The notes beneath the pieces were generated by a model. It was given only the letters and a program-made list of their open reading frames with translations, was not told the origin of the DNA and ran no database searches. From Candidatus Parcubacteria bacterium (GTDB lineage Bacteria > Patescibacteriota > Minisyncoccia > Minisyncoccales > JAUWXI01): a DNA stretch of 14,978 nucleotides. Positions 1-7,377 of the stretch are shown here, piece by piece; positions within the stretch are counted from its first letter, which is position 1, and each line of letters starts with the position of its first letter. The stretch covers positions 1 to 14,978 of the forward strand of contig JAUWXI010000007.1 in assembly GCA_030616435.1 (NCBI GenBank), written 5' to 3'. The position numbers and the translations under genes are program-made.

Positions 1-6
1 AGGGTT

Positions 7-58
7 ATTATACTCACTTTCCTATGTCTATTTTATATGAGCCAAAAGGCTGTGTCAA
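7..58 (-). promoter_or_regulatory. Strong leftward sigma70-type promoter pointing out of the window
   Basis: Read on the minus strand, there is a perfect TTGACA -35 box (58-53), a 17-bp spacer and a TAAAAT -10 (35-30), five of six to consensus. A second, perfect TATAAT lies further on at 12-7. No gene starts inside the window downstream of it, so the target lies to the left. No ATG sits 7-8 nt after the TAAAAT box, so if that box is used the product may be a stable RNA or a gene with a leader. If TATAAT at 12-7 is used, an ATG would fall just beyond position 1, as for the other promoters here. This is the only near-perfect -35/-10 pair in the window. Confidence 0.55.
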
Positions 59-113
59 CCCCTATCCCCTACTAATTTGGGTATTAGGTATTTCGATTTA
101 TAGGTGCTGCAAC

Positions 114-135
114 TTACTGTTTATTTACTGTTTAC
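114..135. repeat. Two-copy 11-bp tandem repeat after the gltX stop
   Basis: TTACTGTTTAT (114-124) is followed directly by TTACTGTTTAC (125-135). The pair lies in the AT-rich spacer just past the gltX stop codon. No hairpin with a T-tract is visible here, so it does not look like a terminator. It may be simple slippage; no function can be assigned. Confidence 0.5.
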
Positions 136-138
136 AAA

Positions 139-1683
139 TTATTTACCGAGTGCTAATTTTTTCGCTTCTCTTATCCTCTTTAATGTTTTTTCTTTGCCTA
201 AAACTTCAGCTATTTCAAGGGGGCCTGCCGATCCTTCTTTTCCAGTTAAAGCTACTCTTAAAGGCCAAAGGAAAGTTCCCTTATCCCCTACTCTTTCCAA
301 TTCTTTTGTTAAGTTCTCTTGCAAGTTCTCCCTTTTCCAGATTTCTATTTTAGAGAATATTTTTTCTATTTTGTCAAGGGAGTCGTAGGCTTCTTCATCT
401 TTCATTTTCTCCCATCTCAATAAACCTTTTTTATAAGATAATCTCTCTTTAAAGAAAAAGTCGCAATCTTTTACAATATCAGAAAGTTTCTTTATTCTCG
501 TCTGATAAAGAGCTATAATTTCCATTAATTTTTGCATTTTTAGAAGTTCTCTTGTTTCCTTTATCTTGAATTGAGGTTTTTCTTCAAAAAGCTTTAATTC
601 TTCAGGACTAGGATTGCCAGACTTTTTCTTTATTCTTTCAATAAGGCCTGATTTAATCAAATAAGGAATGCAAAGTTCGGTTAATTTCTCAATTGGTTTT
701 TGACGAATATAAAATCCATTTATCCAATCAAGCTTTTTTATACTGAAAATTGCTCCTCCTTTTTGAACTCTTTCTAAGGAAAAATCTTTTATCAAAGAAG
801 GCATTGAATAAATTTCTCTTTCTGTTCCCGGATTCCATCCTAAAAAAGCCATATAGTTTATCAAGGCTTCAGATAAATAGCCAGCTTTCCTGAAATCTCT
901 TACTGAAACTGCTCCGTGTCGCTTGCTCAGCTTACTTCTATCAGGGGCTAAAATTAGGGGTAAGTGAGCATATTTTGGATGAGGAAAACCTAAGGCATCT
1001 TGTAAAAGTAATTGTTTTGGAGTGTTTGAGATATGTTCTTCTCCTCTAATCACATGGGAAATTTTTGTATCAAAATCATCTATGGTGGCAGCAAAATTGT
1101 AAAGGGGCCAATAAAAATCTTTTGCAATGACAAAATCTCCAATCAAACTTGTATCAAACTCTATTTTTCCTCTGACAAGGTCATTGAAAACAATTTTCTT
1201 AGTGGGGCTCCTGAATCTGATGACAAAATTTTTTTCTTCTTTTAAATATTTTTTGATTGTTGTTTTAGATAAGGTTGCGCACTTACCAGAATAGATTGGT
1301 GGCTTCCCAATTGAAAGCTGGTATTGGCGGTGAGCTTCCAGTTCCTCTTCTGTACAAAAGCAGAAATAGGCTTTATCTTCTTTTAAAAGTTTTTTCAAAT
1401 AATTTTCATAAATTTTTAGTCTTTCGCTTTGCTTATAAAACTCATCCCATTCAATACCCAGCCATTTAAAACTTTCTTTTATATCACTTTCAAATTTTCC
1501 TTTAGACCTTTTTTTATCAGTATTCTCAATCCTCAGAATAAATACACCTTTTTGTTTTTTAGCCCAAAGATAATTAAAAAGAGCAGTCCTTGCTCCCCCT
1601 ATATGCAAAAATCCTGTAGGAGATGGGGCAAATCTTGTCCTTACCTCCCCAGCTTTTTTTAGCTTTAATTCAGTTTTTTCCAT
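139..1683 (-). CDS. gltX: Glutamate--tRNA ligase (class I GluRS)
   Basis: Charges tRNA-Glu with glutamate in the cytoplasm. The 514-aa protein has normal bacterial GluRS length. The Rossmann-fold start carries the HIGH signature as HIGG (residues 27-30, after FAPSPTGFL) and the KMSKS signature as KLSKR (251-255, after APDRS). The Glu-binding stretch reads RIENTD (51-56) where the family normally has RIEDTD. A CxC...C cluster near 108-135 resembles the zinc-binding site found in part of the family. The C-terminal half is the helical anticodon-binding domain. It follows murG by 21 bp with no terminator, but a perfect TATAAT lies directly before the ATG, so it probably has its own start as well as read-through from the cell-wall operon. 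Whether it also mischarges tRNA-Gln cannot be judged from the window. Confidence 0.97.
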   Translation of the reverse strand: MEKTELKLKKAGEVRTRFAPSPTGFLHIGGARTALFNYLWAKKQKGVFILRIENTDKKRSKGKFESDIKESFKWLGIEWDEFYKQSERLKIYENYLKKLLKEDKAYFCFCTEEELEAHRQYQLSIGKPPIYSGKCATLSKTTIKKYLKEEKNFVIRFRSPTKKIVFNDLVRGKIEFDTSLIGDFVIAKDFYWPLYNFAATIDDFDTKISHVIRGEEHISNTPKQLLLQDALGFPHPKYAHLPLILAPDRSKLSKRHGAVSVRDFRKAGYLSEALINYMAFLGWNPGTEREIYSMPSLIKDFSLERVQKGGAIFSIKKLDWINGFYIRQKPIEKLTELCIPYLIKSGLIERIKKKSGNPSPEELKLFEEKPQFKIKETRELLKMQKLMEIIALYQTRIKKLSDIVKDCDFFFKERLSYKKGLLRWEKMKDEEAYDSLDKIEKIFSKIEIWKRENLQENLTKELERVGDKGTFLWPLRVALTGKEGSAGPLEIAEVLGKEKTLKRIREAKKLALGK

Positions 1684-1690
1684 TTTCCTG

Positions 1691-1699
1691 ATTATAGCA
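1691..1699 (-). promoter_or_regulatory. Extended -10 promoter of gltX (predicted leaderless)
   Basis: The minus strand reads TGCTATAAT (1699-1691), a perfect extended -10 element, in the 21-bp gap between the murG stop and the gltX ATG. The last T is 8 nt before the A of the ATG (1683), so transcription would begin at the start codon or one base ahead of it. No good -35 is seen, as is usual when TGn is present. An AGGA close to the ATG (1689-1686) would be too close for normal spacing and would be left out of a leaderless mRNA. Confidence 0.6.
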
Positions 1700-1704
1700 T
1701 AAAA

Positions 1705-2829
1705 TCAGGCTTTTAAATACCTTAAAATGTATTCTGCAATTATTTTGGCTGCTTGAGGTTTAGCAAATGCTTTAGCTCTCTTTTGCATTTGTTCTAAGTC
1801 TTTTGGATGGGAAATCAGAAACTTTAGTTTTTCAAGAAAGAAATGAGGAGTGAAATTAGCTTCCTCAATAACGAGAGTAGCTCCATTTCTGGCAAAAACA
1901 TAAGCGTTTTTTAGTTGATGATCTTGAGCAGCTTCAGGTAAAGGTATTAGAATACTTGGTTTTCCTAAGGCGGCAATTTCAAAAATGGTTCCTGCTCCTG
2001 CCCTACCTACAATAAGGTCTGCGATTTTGTAAGCTAAGGTTAACTCATTTTCTTTCAAAAAGGGAAAAGGATGGTAAAATTGCTCTAACTTCTTTGTTAT
2101 CATTACTTTGGCTTCTTTTTTTACCTGCTCAAAGTTGTTTTCTCCTGTTTGGTGAATAATTTCAAAGGAGACTAAGAGGTCAGGTAGTATCTCTAAGATT
2201 ACATTATTTATCCTCTGGGCTCCCTGGGAGCCTCCCAAAATCAAAATTAAAGGTTTACCTCCTTTTATTTCAAACATTTGTTCTGCTTCTTGGATTGATC
2301 CTTCCAGGAGTTCTCTTCTAATCGGATTGCCCACTAAAATGATTTTTTCTGGGGAGAAGTACTCAGTTTTAGCAAAGGAAGTAAAAACTTCCCGGGAGAA
2401 TTTTCCCAAGATTCTGTTAGCTAACCCTGGCGATTTATCTGATTCATGGAGTAAAATTGGAACCTGTAAGATCCAACCAGAAAAGACAACGGGAAGTGAG
2501 CCATATCCGCCTTTGCTAAAGATTAAATCAGGAGCCCAAAAGAAGATATGAAAGAAAGCCTGCAAGATTCCGAGAGGAATCTTAAAGAAGATGTCTACAA
2601 TATTCTTTAAAAAGGAAATTGGCGTAAAATACCTTCTTATTTTTCCAGCGAAGACTGTTCTAACCTCAACTTCTTCTTTGGCAATGAGAAATGAAGCCCA
2701 CTCATCTCTTGGCCCAATATAAAAGAGTTGCAAATCTTCTTTAGGGTAAATCCTTCTTATTTCTCTTATAACGGCGATAAGGGGAAAAGTATGTCCTCCT
2801 GTACCACCTCCTGTGAATAGAATTTTCAT
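1705..2829 (-). CDS. murG: UDP-GlcNAc--undecaprenyl-PP-MurNAc-pentapeptide GlcNAc transferase
   Basis: Adds GlcNAc to lipid I to make lipid II at the inner face of the membrane. At 374 aa it has typical MurG length and GT-B fold. The N-terminal glycine loop TGGGTGGH (6-13) is intact. The acceptor-side motif reads HESDKSPG (128-135), where most MurG proteins have HEQN..PG. The second nucleotide-side loop GGSQGAQ (199-205) and the C-terminal RAGAGT..E (276-284) and DHQLKNA segments that bind UDP-GlcNAc are present. Its ATG overlaps the ftsW stop by 4 bp (ATGA, 2826-2829), so it is probably translated by coupling; no Shine-Dalgarno is visible. The stop is TGA. Confidence 0.96.
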   Translation of the reverse strand: MKILFTGGGTGGHTFPLIAVIREIRRIYPKEDLQLFYIGPRDEWASFLIAKEEVEVRTVFAGKIRRYFTPISFLKNIVDIFFKIPLGILQAFFHIFFWAPDLIFSKGGYGSLPVVFSGWILQVPILLHESDKSPGLANRILGKFSREVFTSFAKTEYFSPEKIILVGNPIRRELLEGSIQEAEQMFEIKGGKPLILILGGSQGAQRINNVILEILPDLLVSFEIIHQTGENNFEQVKKEAKVMITKKLEQFYHPFPFLKENELTLAYKIADLIVGRAGAGTIFEIAALGKPSILIPLPEAAQDHQLKNAYVFARNGATLVIEEANFTPHFFLEKLKFLISHPKDLEQMQKRAKAFAKPQAAKIIAEYILRYLKA

Positions 2830-3902
2830 GTTTGCTTAGCAATATTAAGTAGTATTCCCACCCCAATCAATTCGGCAATCAAATGGGAGCCTCCATAGGA
2901 AATAAAGGGCAAGGGAATACCGGTTAGGGGCAAAATTCCGGTCATAGCACCAATATTTATAAAAGCTTGTAAGACGATCCAGGAACTTATTCCTTGAGCC
3001 AAAATCTTTGAAAATTCATCTTTTGCCTTTTTTGAAATTTTAAATCCCCTTATTAAAAATATAAGGAAAAAAGCCACTAAAATAAAGGAGCCCAAAAATC
3101 CTGTTTCTTCAGCAAATATGGCAAAAATAGAATCAGAAAAGGAGCCAGGTAAAAATCCTAATTTTTGGCTTGACAATCCAAAACCCTTTCCGAAAGGACC
3201 TCCAGAGCCTATGGCAATTAAAGACTGACCTAGTTGGTAACCTGCTCCCAGAGGGTCCATTTTGGGTTCTAAGAAGGTCTTTAATCTAGCTGCTCTGTAA
3301 GGAGCAGCTTTTGTTAAGAAGATGAACCCTGAAAAAGCAAGCGCTATTATTAAAATTATGTGCCAAAAAGGAGTGTTTGAAAGAAAATACATTATTATAG
3401 CAGAGAGGATGATGATTCCTAGGGTACTAATGTCGGGCTGAAAAATTAAAAGCAAAGTTATGGGAAACAAAATAATAAGGAAACCTATTAAAACTTCCTT
3501 GTCATTTTTCTTTTTTGTTAACCAGGCAGCAAGATAGATTAAAAAAGTAATCTTCAAAAATTCTGCTGGTTGCAAAGAGATAGGCCCAAGGACTATCCAA
3601 CGACTGGCTCCTGAGAATTCCATGCCGGTTTTGGGCAAAAATACTAAAGCACAAGTTAAAAGATTTAAAATAAGGAGAGGGATAGCCCCTTTTTTTAAAA
3701 CAGAAAGAGGAAGTTTGAAAAAAATGAACATTAGAATTATCCCTGGGATTAATCCAAACAAAATTTGATGTTTTAAAAAATAGAAAGGGATTTTAACTTT
3801 CTCTTGGGCAATTGAGGCTGAAGCTGAAGCTAATACTAAAATTCCCAAGAATACTTGAACTAAGACAACAATAGGTAAAATGATTTCTGATTTCTTTTTC
3901 AT
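2826..3902 (-). CDS. ftsW: SEDS-family peptidoglycan glycosyltransferase FtsW
   Basis: Polytopic membrane protein (358 aa, about ten hydrophobic spans) that polymerises lipid II at the division septum together with a class B PBP. SEDS hallmarks are present in order: GASRWI..G....QPAE (98-114), FQPDISTLG (155-162), GYQLGQSLIAIGSGG (221-235), the loop LPGSFSDSIFAIFAEE (251-266) with the expected catalytic Asp257, and GIPLPFISYGGS (328-339). RodA is the alternative within the family. The position between murD and murG, the usual place of ftsW in dcw clusters, favours FtsW. It overlaps murD and murG by 4 bp each. No PBP partner is encoded in the window. Confidence 0.92.
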   Translation of the reverse strand: MKKKSEIILPIVVLVQVFLGILVLASASASIAQEKVKIPFYFLKHQILFGLIPGIILMFIFFKLPLSVLKKGAIPLLILNLLTCALVFLPKTGMEFSGASRWIVLGPISLQPAEFLKITFLIYLAAWLTKKKNDKEVLIGFLIILFPITLLLIFQPDISTLGIIILSAIIMYFLSNTPFWHIILIIALAFSGFIFLTKAAPYRAARLKTFLEPKMDPLGAGYQLGQSLIAIGSGGPFGKGFGLSSQKLGFLPGSFSDSIFAIFAEETGFLGSFILVAFFLIFLIRGFKISKKAKDEFSKILAQGISSWIVLQAFINIGAMTGILPLTGIPLPFISYGGSHLIAELIGVGILLNIAKQT

Positions 3903-5293
3903 ATTTTTTCAAGTTCCTTTACTGCTTTATTAAATTTCGCTCCCCTATCAAATTCGTGTAAAAACATTCCAAAAGAGCTACAGGCAGGAGAAAGCAAGAC
4001 AATATCTCCTTTCTTTGCCATTTTAAAGGAAAGATTTACTGCCTCTTGCATGCTTTTTGTTGTATTCATGGGTATTTTTTCCTTAGATTTTTTTAAAACT
4101 TCATTTACTTTTCTTTTTAGTCTTTTTGTAGCTTTGCCTTCCAAAAGAACTAAAATTTTCACTTTTTTCGCAGTTTCCTTAGCTAAATTTTTAAAAGGAA
4201 GGTTTTTCTCTGCTCCTCCTGCAATTAAAATCACCTTCTTTTCAAATGAGTTTAAGGCAGCAATTGTAGCTTCAGGACAGGTGGCACAAGTATCATTATA
4301 AAATAAAACACCATTTATATTTTTTACAAACTCTAATCTAAAGGGCAAGCCTTTAAATTTTCTTAAAACATTCCTTATTCTTTCTGGAGGTACTTTTTTA
4401 ATTCCAGCTACTGTAAGGGCAGCTAAAACATTTTCAATGTTGTGGGGTCCTTTTAGTCTAATATCCTCTATTTTGCAAATTTGCTTTTTGTCAAGATAGA
4501 TTTTCTTTTCTTTTTGATAAGCTCCCACCTTGAAATCATCTCTTTCTTTAATTTTCTTTTTACTGTAAAAATAAACTTGAGATTTGGCTTTCTTGGCCAA
4601 AGAACGGCAGATTTTGTCATCATAATTTAAAATTAAGAAATCCTCTGGCTTTTGAGATTTAAAAATCTCTTCTTTGGCTCTGATGTAATCTCTCATATTT
4701 TTGTATCTATCCAAGTGATCCTCAAGAATGTTGGTAATAAGAGCTATTTTGGGACTCATTCTCAGATTTTCTAATTGAAAACTGGAAAGTTCCAAGATGA
4801 CCTGATCATCTTTTTTGATTTCTTTTAATTTTTCTAAAGCAGCAATCCTGATGTTTCCTGCCAATATCACTTTTTTGGACTCAGATTTTAAGAAATTATA
4901 GATTAAAGTACCTACGGTCGACTTACCTTTAGTTCCTGTAATACCAATAATTTCTCCTTTACAGAGTTTGAAAAAAAGACTGCTTTGAGTTTCAATTGGA
5001 ATTTTATAATTTCTTGCAACCTCCAAGAAAGGTGAATTAAAAGGTACGGCCGGATTTTTTATTATCAAGTCTGTATTTTTAAAGTCTTCTTTTCTATGTC
5101 TGCCTAAAATATATTCAATTTTAAAATCTTTTAATTGTGCAAGGGATGGGGCTAATTCTTCTCTTGCTTTTAAGTCAGTAACTAAAATTTTAGCCCCTAA
5201 ATTGGCAAAAAATTTTGTTGCCCCTACCCCACCCCCATGAAGCCCCAGTCCCATAATTGTTATTTTTTTGTTTCTAAAAGATTTTAAATCCAT
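3899..5293 (-). CDS. murD: UDP-N-acetylmuramoyl-L-alanine--D-glutamate ligase
   Basis: ATP-dependent cytoplasmic ligase adding D-Glu to UDP-MurNAc-L-Ala. The 464-aa protein has the three Mur ligase domains: an N-terminal Rossmann UDP-binding part (GLGLHGGGVG, 15-24), a central ATPase with P-loop GTKGKST (120-126), ELSSFQLE (168-175) and NILEDHLDRY (188-197), and a C-terminal domain with LSPACSSF (434-441) and RG..F. Two motifs are unusual. The canonical HRxE is FRLE (318-321), and the canonical NDSKATN is NDTCATCP (333-340), which replaces a substrate-site Lys and Asn with Cys. It starts 15 bp after mraY with no visible ribosome site and overlaps ftsW by 4 bp. Confidence 0.94.
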   Translation of the reverse strand: MDLKSFRNKKITIMGLGLHGGGVGATKFFANLGAKILVTDLKAREELAPSLAQLKDFKIEYILGRHRKEDFKNTDLIIKNPAVPFNSPFLEVARNYKIPIETQSSLFFKLCKGEIIGITGTKGKSTVGTLIYNFLKSESKKVILAGNIRIAALEKLKEIKKDDQVILELSSFQLENLRMSPKIALITNILEDHLDRYKNMRDYIRAKEEIFKSQKPEDFLILNYDDKICRSLAKKAKSQVYFYSKKKIKERDDFKVGAYQKEKKIYLDKKQICKIEDIRLKGPHNIENVLAALTVAGIKKVPPERIRNVLRKFKGLPFRLEFVKNINGVLFYNDTCATCPEATIAALNSFEKKVILIAGGAEKNLPFKNLAKETAKKVKILVLLEGKATKRLKRKVNEVLKKSKEKIPMNTTKSMQEAVNLSFKMAKKGDIVLLSPACSSFGMFLHEFDRGAKFNKAVKELEKI

Positions 5294-5308
5294 TAGAAAT
5301 TAAGTTTT

Positions 5309-6370
5309 TTATCCAATTAATCTTATTGCCGTTCCAATAATTGCCATAACAACTCCTAAAATCCAAAACCTCATTGTTACCTTATAAGAGGGCCAGTCTT
5401 TGGCCTCAAAGTGGTGATGGATGGGAGTACAAAGCCAGATTTTCTTCTTTCTGAATTTCTTTGATAAAAGTTGTAAAATCACAGAACTTACTTCAATTAC
5501 CAAAACACCAGCAATTATTGGTAAAACAAGGACAGAATCGGTCAAAAAAGAAACCACAGCCATGGTTGAGGTTAAACCCAAAATTCCTGTTTCTCCCATA
5601 TAAAATCTTGCCGGTGGAATATTAAACCAAAGAAAAGTAAATAAGCTTCCAATTATAGCTCCACAAAATACTGCCAAATCAGCTTTTCCCTGAGAAAGAG
5701 CAATTATTGAGAGTGAACCAAAAATGGCTGCAAAAATTCCTCCTGAAAGTCCATCCAAACCATCGATTACTCCTCCTGACCAACAAGAAAGCATTACCAC
5801 TACAAAAAGAGGGAGATAAAGTATTCCAATTTTAAAGTCCCCAACTAAAGGCACATGGATTGTGTCCGTTTCCAATTTAAAATAAAACCAGGCCCCACCA
5901 ATCAGGCCAATTAAGGCCACAATCGCTAATCTTCGCCAAAAGCTCATTCCTCCCCCAATATATCGTCCTCGAGTAAAAACCTGCAAAATATCATCAGCCA
6001 GACCTACTATTGAACCTACAATTAGAGTAAACAAAGGAAGCCAGGTTTGACTCCTCGATAAAAAATTCAGACCTTTAATCCAGGGAATTTCAATAAATTG
6101 AGAAAGAAAAAATAGGGAAAAGATTAAAATTGTAACCGACCCCCAGATTAAAATTCCCCCGCCCCTGGGGGTTGAGATTTCTTTTTCTTTGTGTAGAGAG
6201 TAAAAGACATCAGCTTTTTCCCCGGTCATCGTTTTTTCCCGGGCTTTCTTTTTCCAAAACTTTATCCTATATAAAAAATTTATTAAGGGAACAGCTGCCA
6301 GAATGGAAATTCCAGCTCCAAGAGCTGATATTATCAAAAATTTTATTATATTGAATTGATATCCATCCAT
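5309..6370 (-). CDS. mraY: Phospho-N-acetylmuramoyl-pentapeptide transferase
   Basis: Integral membrane enzyme (353 aa, about ten spans) that moves phospho-MurNAc-pentapeptide onto undecaprenyl phosphate to give lipid I. The double Asp of the active site is ADD (125-127), followed by DGLDGL (203-208) and the terminal TPIHHHFE (315-322) with the HHH motif at 318-320. The acid that binds Mg2+ in the usual FMGDxGS loop is here YMGETGI (257-263), a Glu260 in place of Asp, and the usual NLTDGLDGL reads GVIDGLDGL. Despite these changes the fold and HHH signature fit MraY better than WecA/TagO. It lies between the carboxypeptidase (56-bp gap with a GC-rich hairpin) and murD (15 bp). Confidence 0.93.
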   Translation of the reverse strand: MDGYQFNIIKFLIISALGAGISILAAVPLINFLYRIKFWKKKAREKTMTGEKADVFYSLHKEKEISTPRGGGILIWGSVTILIFSLFFLSQFIEIPWIKGLNFLSRSQTWLPLFTLIVGSIVGLADDILQVFTRGRYIGGGMSFWRRLAIVALIGLIGGAWFYFKLETDTIHVPLVGDFKIGILYLPLFVVVMLSCWSGGVIDGLDGLSGGIFAAIFGSLSIIALSQGKADLAVFCGAIIGSLFTFLWFNIPPARFYMGETGILGLTSTMAVVSFLTDSVLVLPIIAGVLVIEVSSVILQLLSKKFRKKKIWLCTPIHHHFEAKDWPSYKVTMRFWILGVVMAIIGTAIRLIG

Positions 6371-6378
6371 AATTAACT

Positions 6379-6414
6379 AGTCGCTTGCCCTCTCCAGCCT
6401 TCGACTGGAGGGGC
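6379..6414. repeat. GC-rich stem-loop between carboxypeptidase gene and mraY
   Basis: GCCC-T-CTCCAG (6387-6397) pairs with CTGGAGGGGC (6405-6414): ten base pairs with one bulged T and a 7-nt loop (6398-6404). The loop bases CGA plus the first stem bases form CGACT (6402-6406), which is complementary to AGTCG at 6379-6383, so an alternative or pseudoknot-like pairing is possible. It is far richer in G+C than its surroundings. On the coding (minus) strand no T-tract follows, so a standard terminator is unlikely. RNA processing or attenuation between the two genes is possible but not shown. Confidence 0.55.
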
Positions 6415-6426
6415 TTCTCTAAAAAA

Positions 6427-7377
6427 CTAAAACCTGTAAGCTTTGTTTATCCAGTTTAACAAATTTTCCATTTCCTCAAACCTTTCATCTGAGCCTAAGA
6501 TTACATTGATTAAAAAGCCTTCGTTTTTCTTTGTTATTAAAAGAAGACAGCCTTTAGCTTTCTCTGTATAACCTGTTTTTCCTCCTAAAATTTCTGGTAA
6601 TTTTCCTAAAAGCTCATTCTTGTTTACAAGATGGTGATGAAAATTCCCGTCAGGAGTATAGAAATCCAATTCTTTAATGGAAAGAATCTCAAAAATTTCA
6701 GGATGTTCTTTCAAAAGATGCTGGCTTAAATTAACCACGTCTTCACAACTTGAATAGCTCGGGGTATTAAACTCAGGATCCAAACCAGTAGGGTTCACAA
6801 AGTAAGTGTTCTCTAGATTTAAGTCTTCAGTTTCAAGATTCATCAAGCCTACAAAAGCTTCCTCTCCGAGTACTTGAGCTAGAGCTGTGGCGGCATCATT
6901 ACTTGATTCAATTAACAAAGGGTATAAAAGGTCTTTTACAAAGAAACTTTCCCCTATTTTAAATTCGCCAAAATTTCCCTCTGTTTTTACTGCTTTCTCA
7001 CTTATTTTTATTATTTGTTCTGGATTATAGTGTTCTAAAACAACATGAGAAGTCATCAATTTTGTCAGGCTGGCTATAGGCAAACTTTCACTTTCAGATT
7101 TACTAAAGAGAACTTTCTTTCTATCTTCCTTAATAAAAACAGAAATCCCTACTTTAGCTTTTAAATCAAAATCTTCAATTTCTCGATTTCTGACAGGTCT
7201 CAAATTCTTCAATTTTCTTTTGATTTCTTCTTGGTTTAGCGTGGCTGTTAGTATTTGGGGATTTTCAGACAGGAGTTTTCCAAAGAAAAATTGCTCTAAA
7301 TTTCTTTCCACCATATTAACTCCCCACCAAAATGGAAGGCTCAAAAGAAAAGCTAAAAAGAAGATTTTTAATTTCAT
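6427..7377 (-). CDS. D-alanyl-D-alanine carboxypeptidase (peptidase S11, PBP5-like)
   Basis: Penicillin-binding serine peptidase that trims the terminal D-Ala from peptidoglycan stem peptides outside the cytoplasmic membrane. All three active-site motifs are present: SLTK (103-106, nucleophile Ser103), SSN (158-160) and KTG (267-269). An N-terminal hydrophobic segment (about 4-22) with no obvious lipobox or cleavage motif suggests a secreted or membrane-anchored protein. At 316 aa it ends soon after the catalytic domain and lacks the C-terminal beta-domain and amphipathic anchor of DacA/PBP5; the N-terminal segment may be the anchor instead. Its ATG overlaps the aspS stop (ATGA). AAGGA lies a few bases before the ATG, but inside the Lys-rich 3' end of aspS, so this may be chance. 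Confidence 0.92.
   Translation of the reverse strand: MKLKIFFLAFLLSLPFWWGVNMVERNLEQFFFGKLLSENPQILTATLNQEEIKRKLKNLRPVRNREIEDFDLKAKVGISVFIKEDRKKVLFSKSESESLPIASLTKLMTSHVVLEHYNPEQIIKISEKAVKTEGNFGEFKIGESFFVKDLLYPLLIESSNDAATALAQVLGEEAFVGLMNLETEDLNLENTYFVNPTGLDPEFNTPSYSSCEDVVNLSQHLLKEHPEIFEILSIKELDFYTPDGNFHHHLVNKNELLGKLPEILGGKTGYTEKAKGCLLLITKKNEGFLINVILGSDERFEEMENLLNWINKAYRF

Noticed and set aside
24..353. Open frames on the plus strand at 24-353 and 104-388
   Set aside because: They mostly overlap the end of gltX antisense, have no similarity I recognise and only a Leu/Phe/Ser-rich composition typical of antisense frames.
6387..6414. GC-rich hairpin as an intrinsic terminator
   Set aside because: No T-run follows it on the minus strand, and mraY has no visible promoter of its own, so termination here would silence the rest of the operon.
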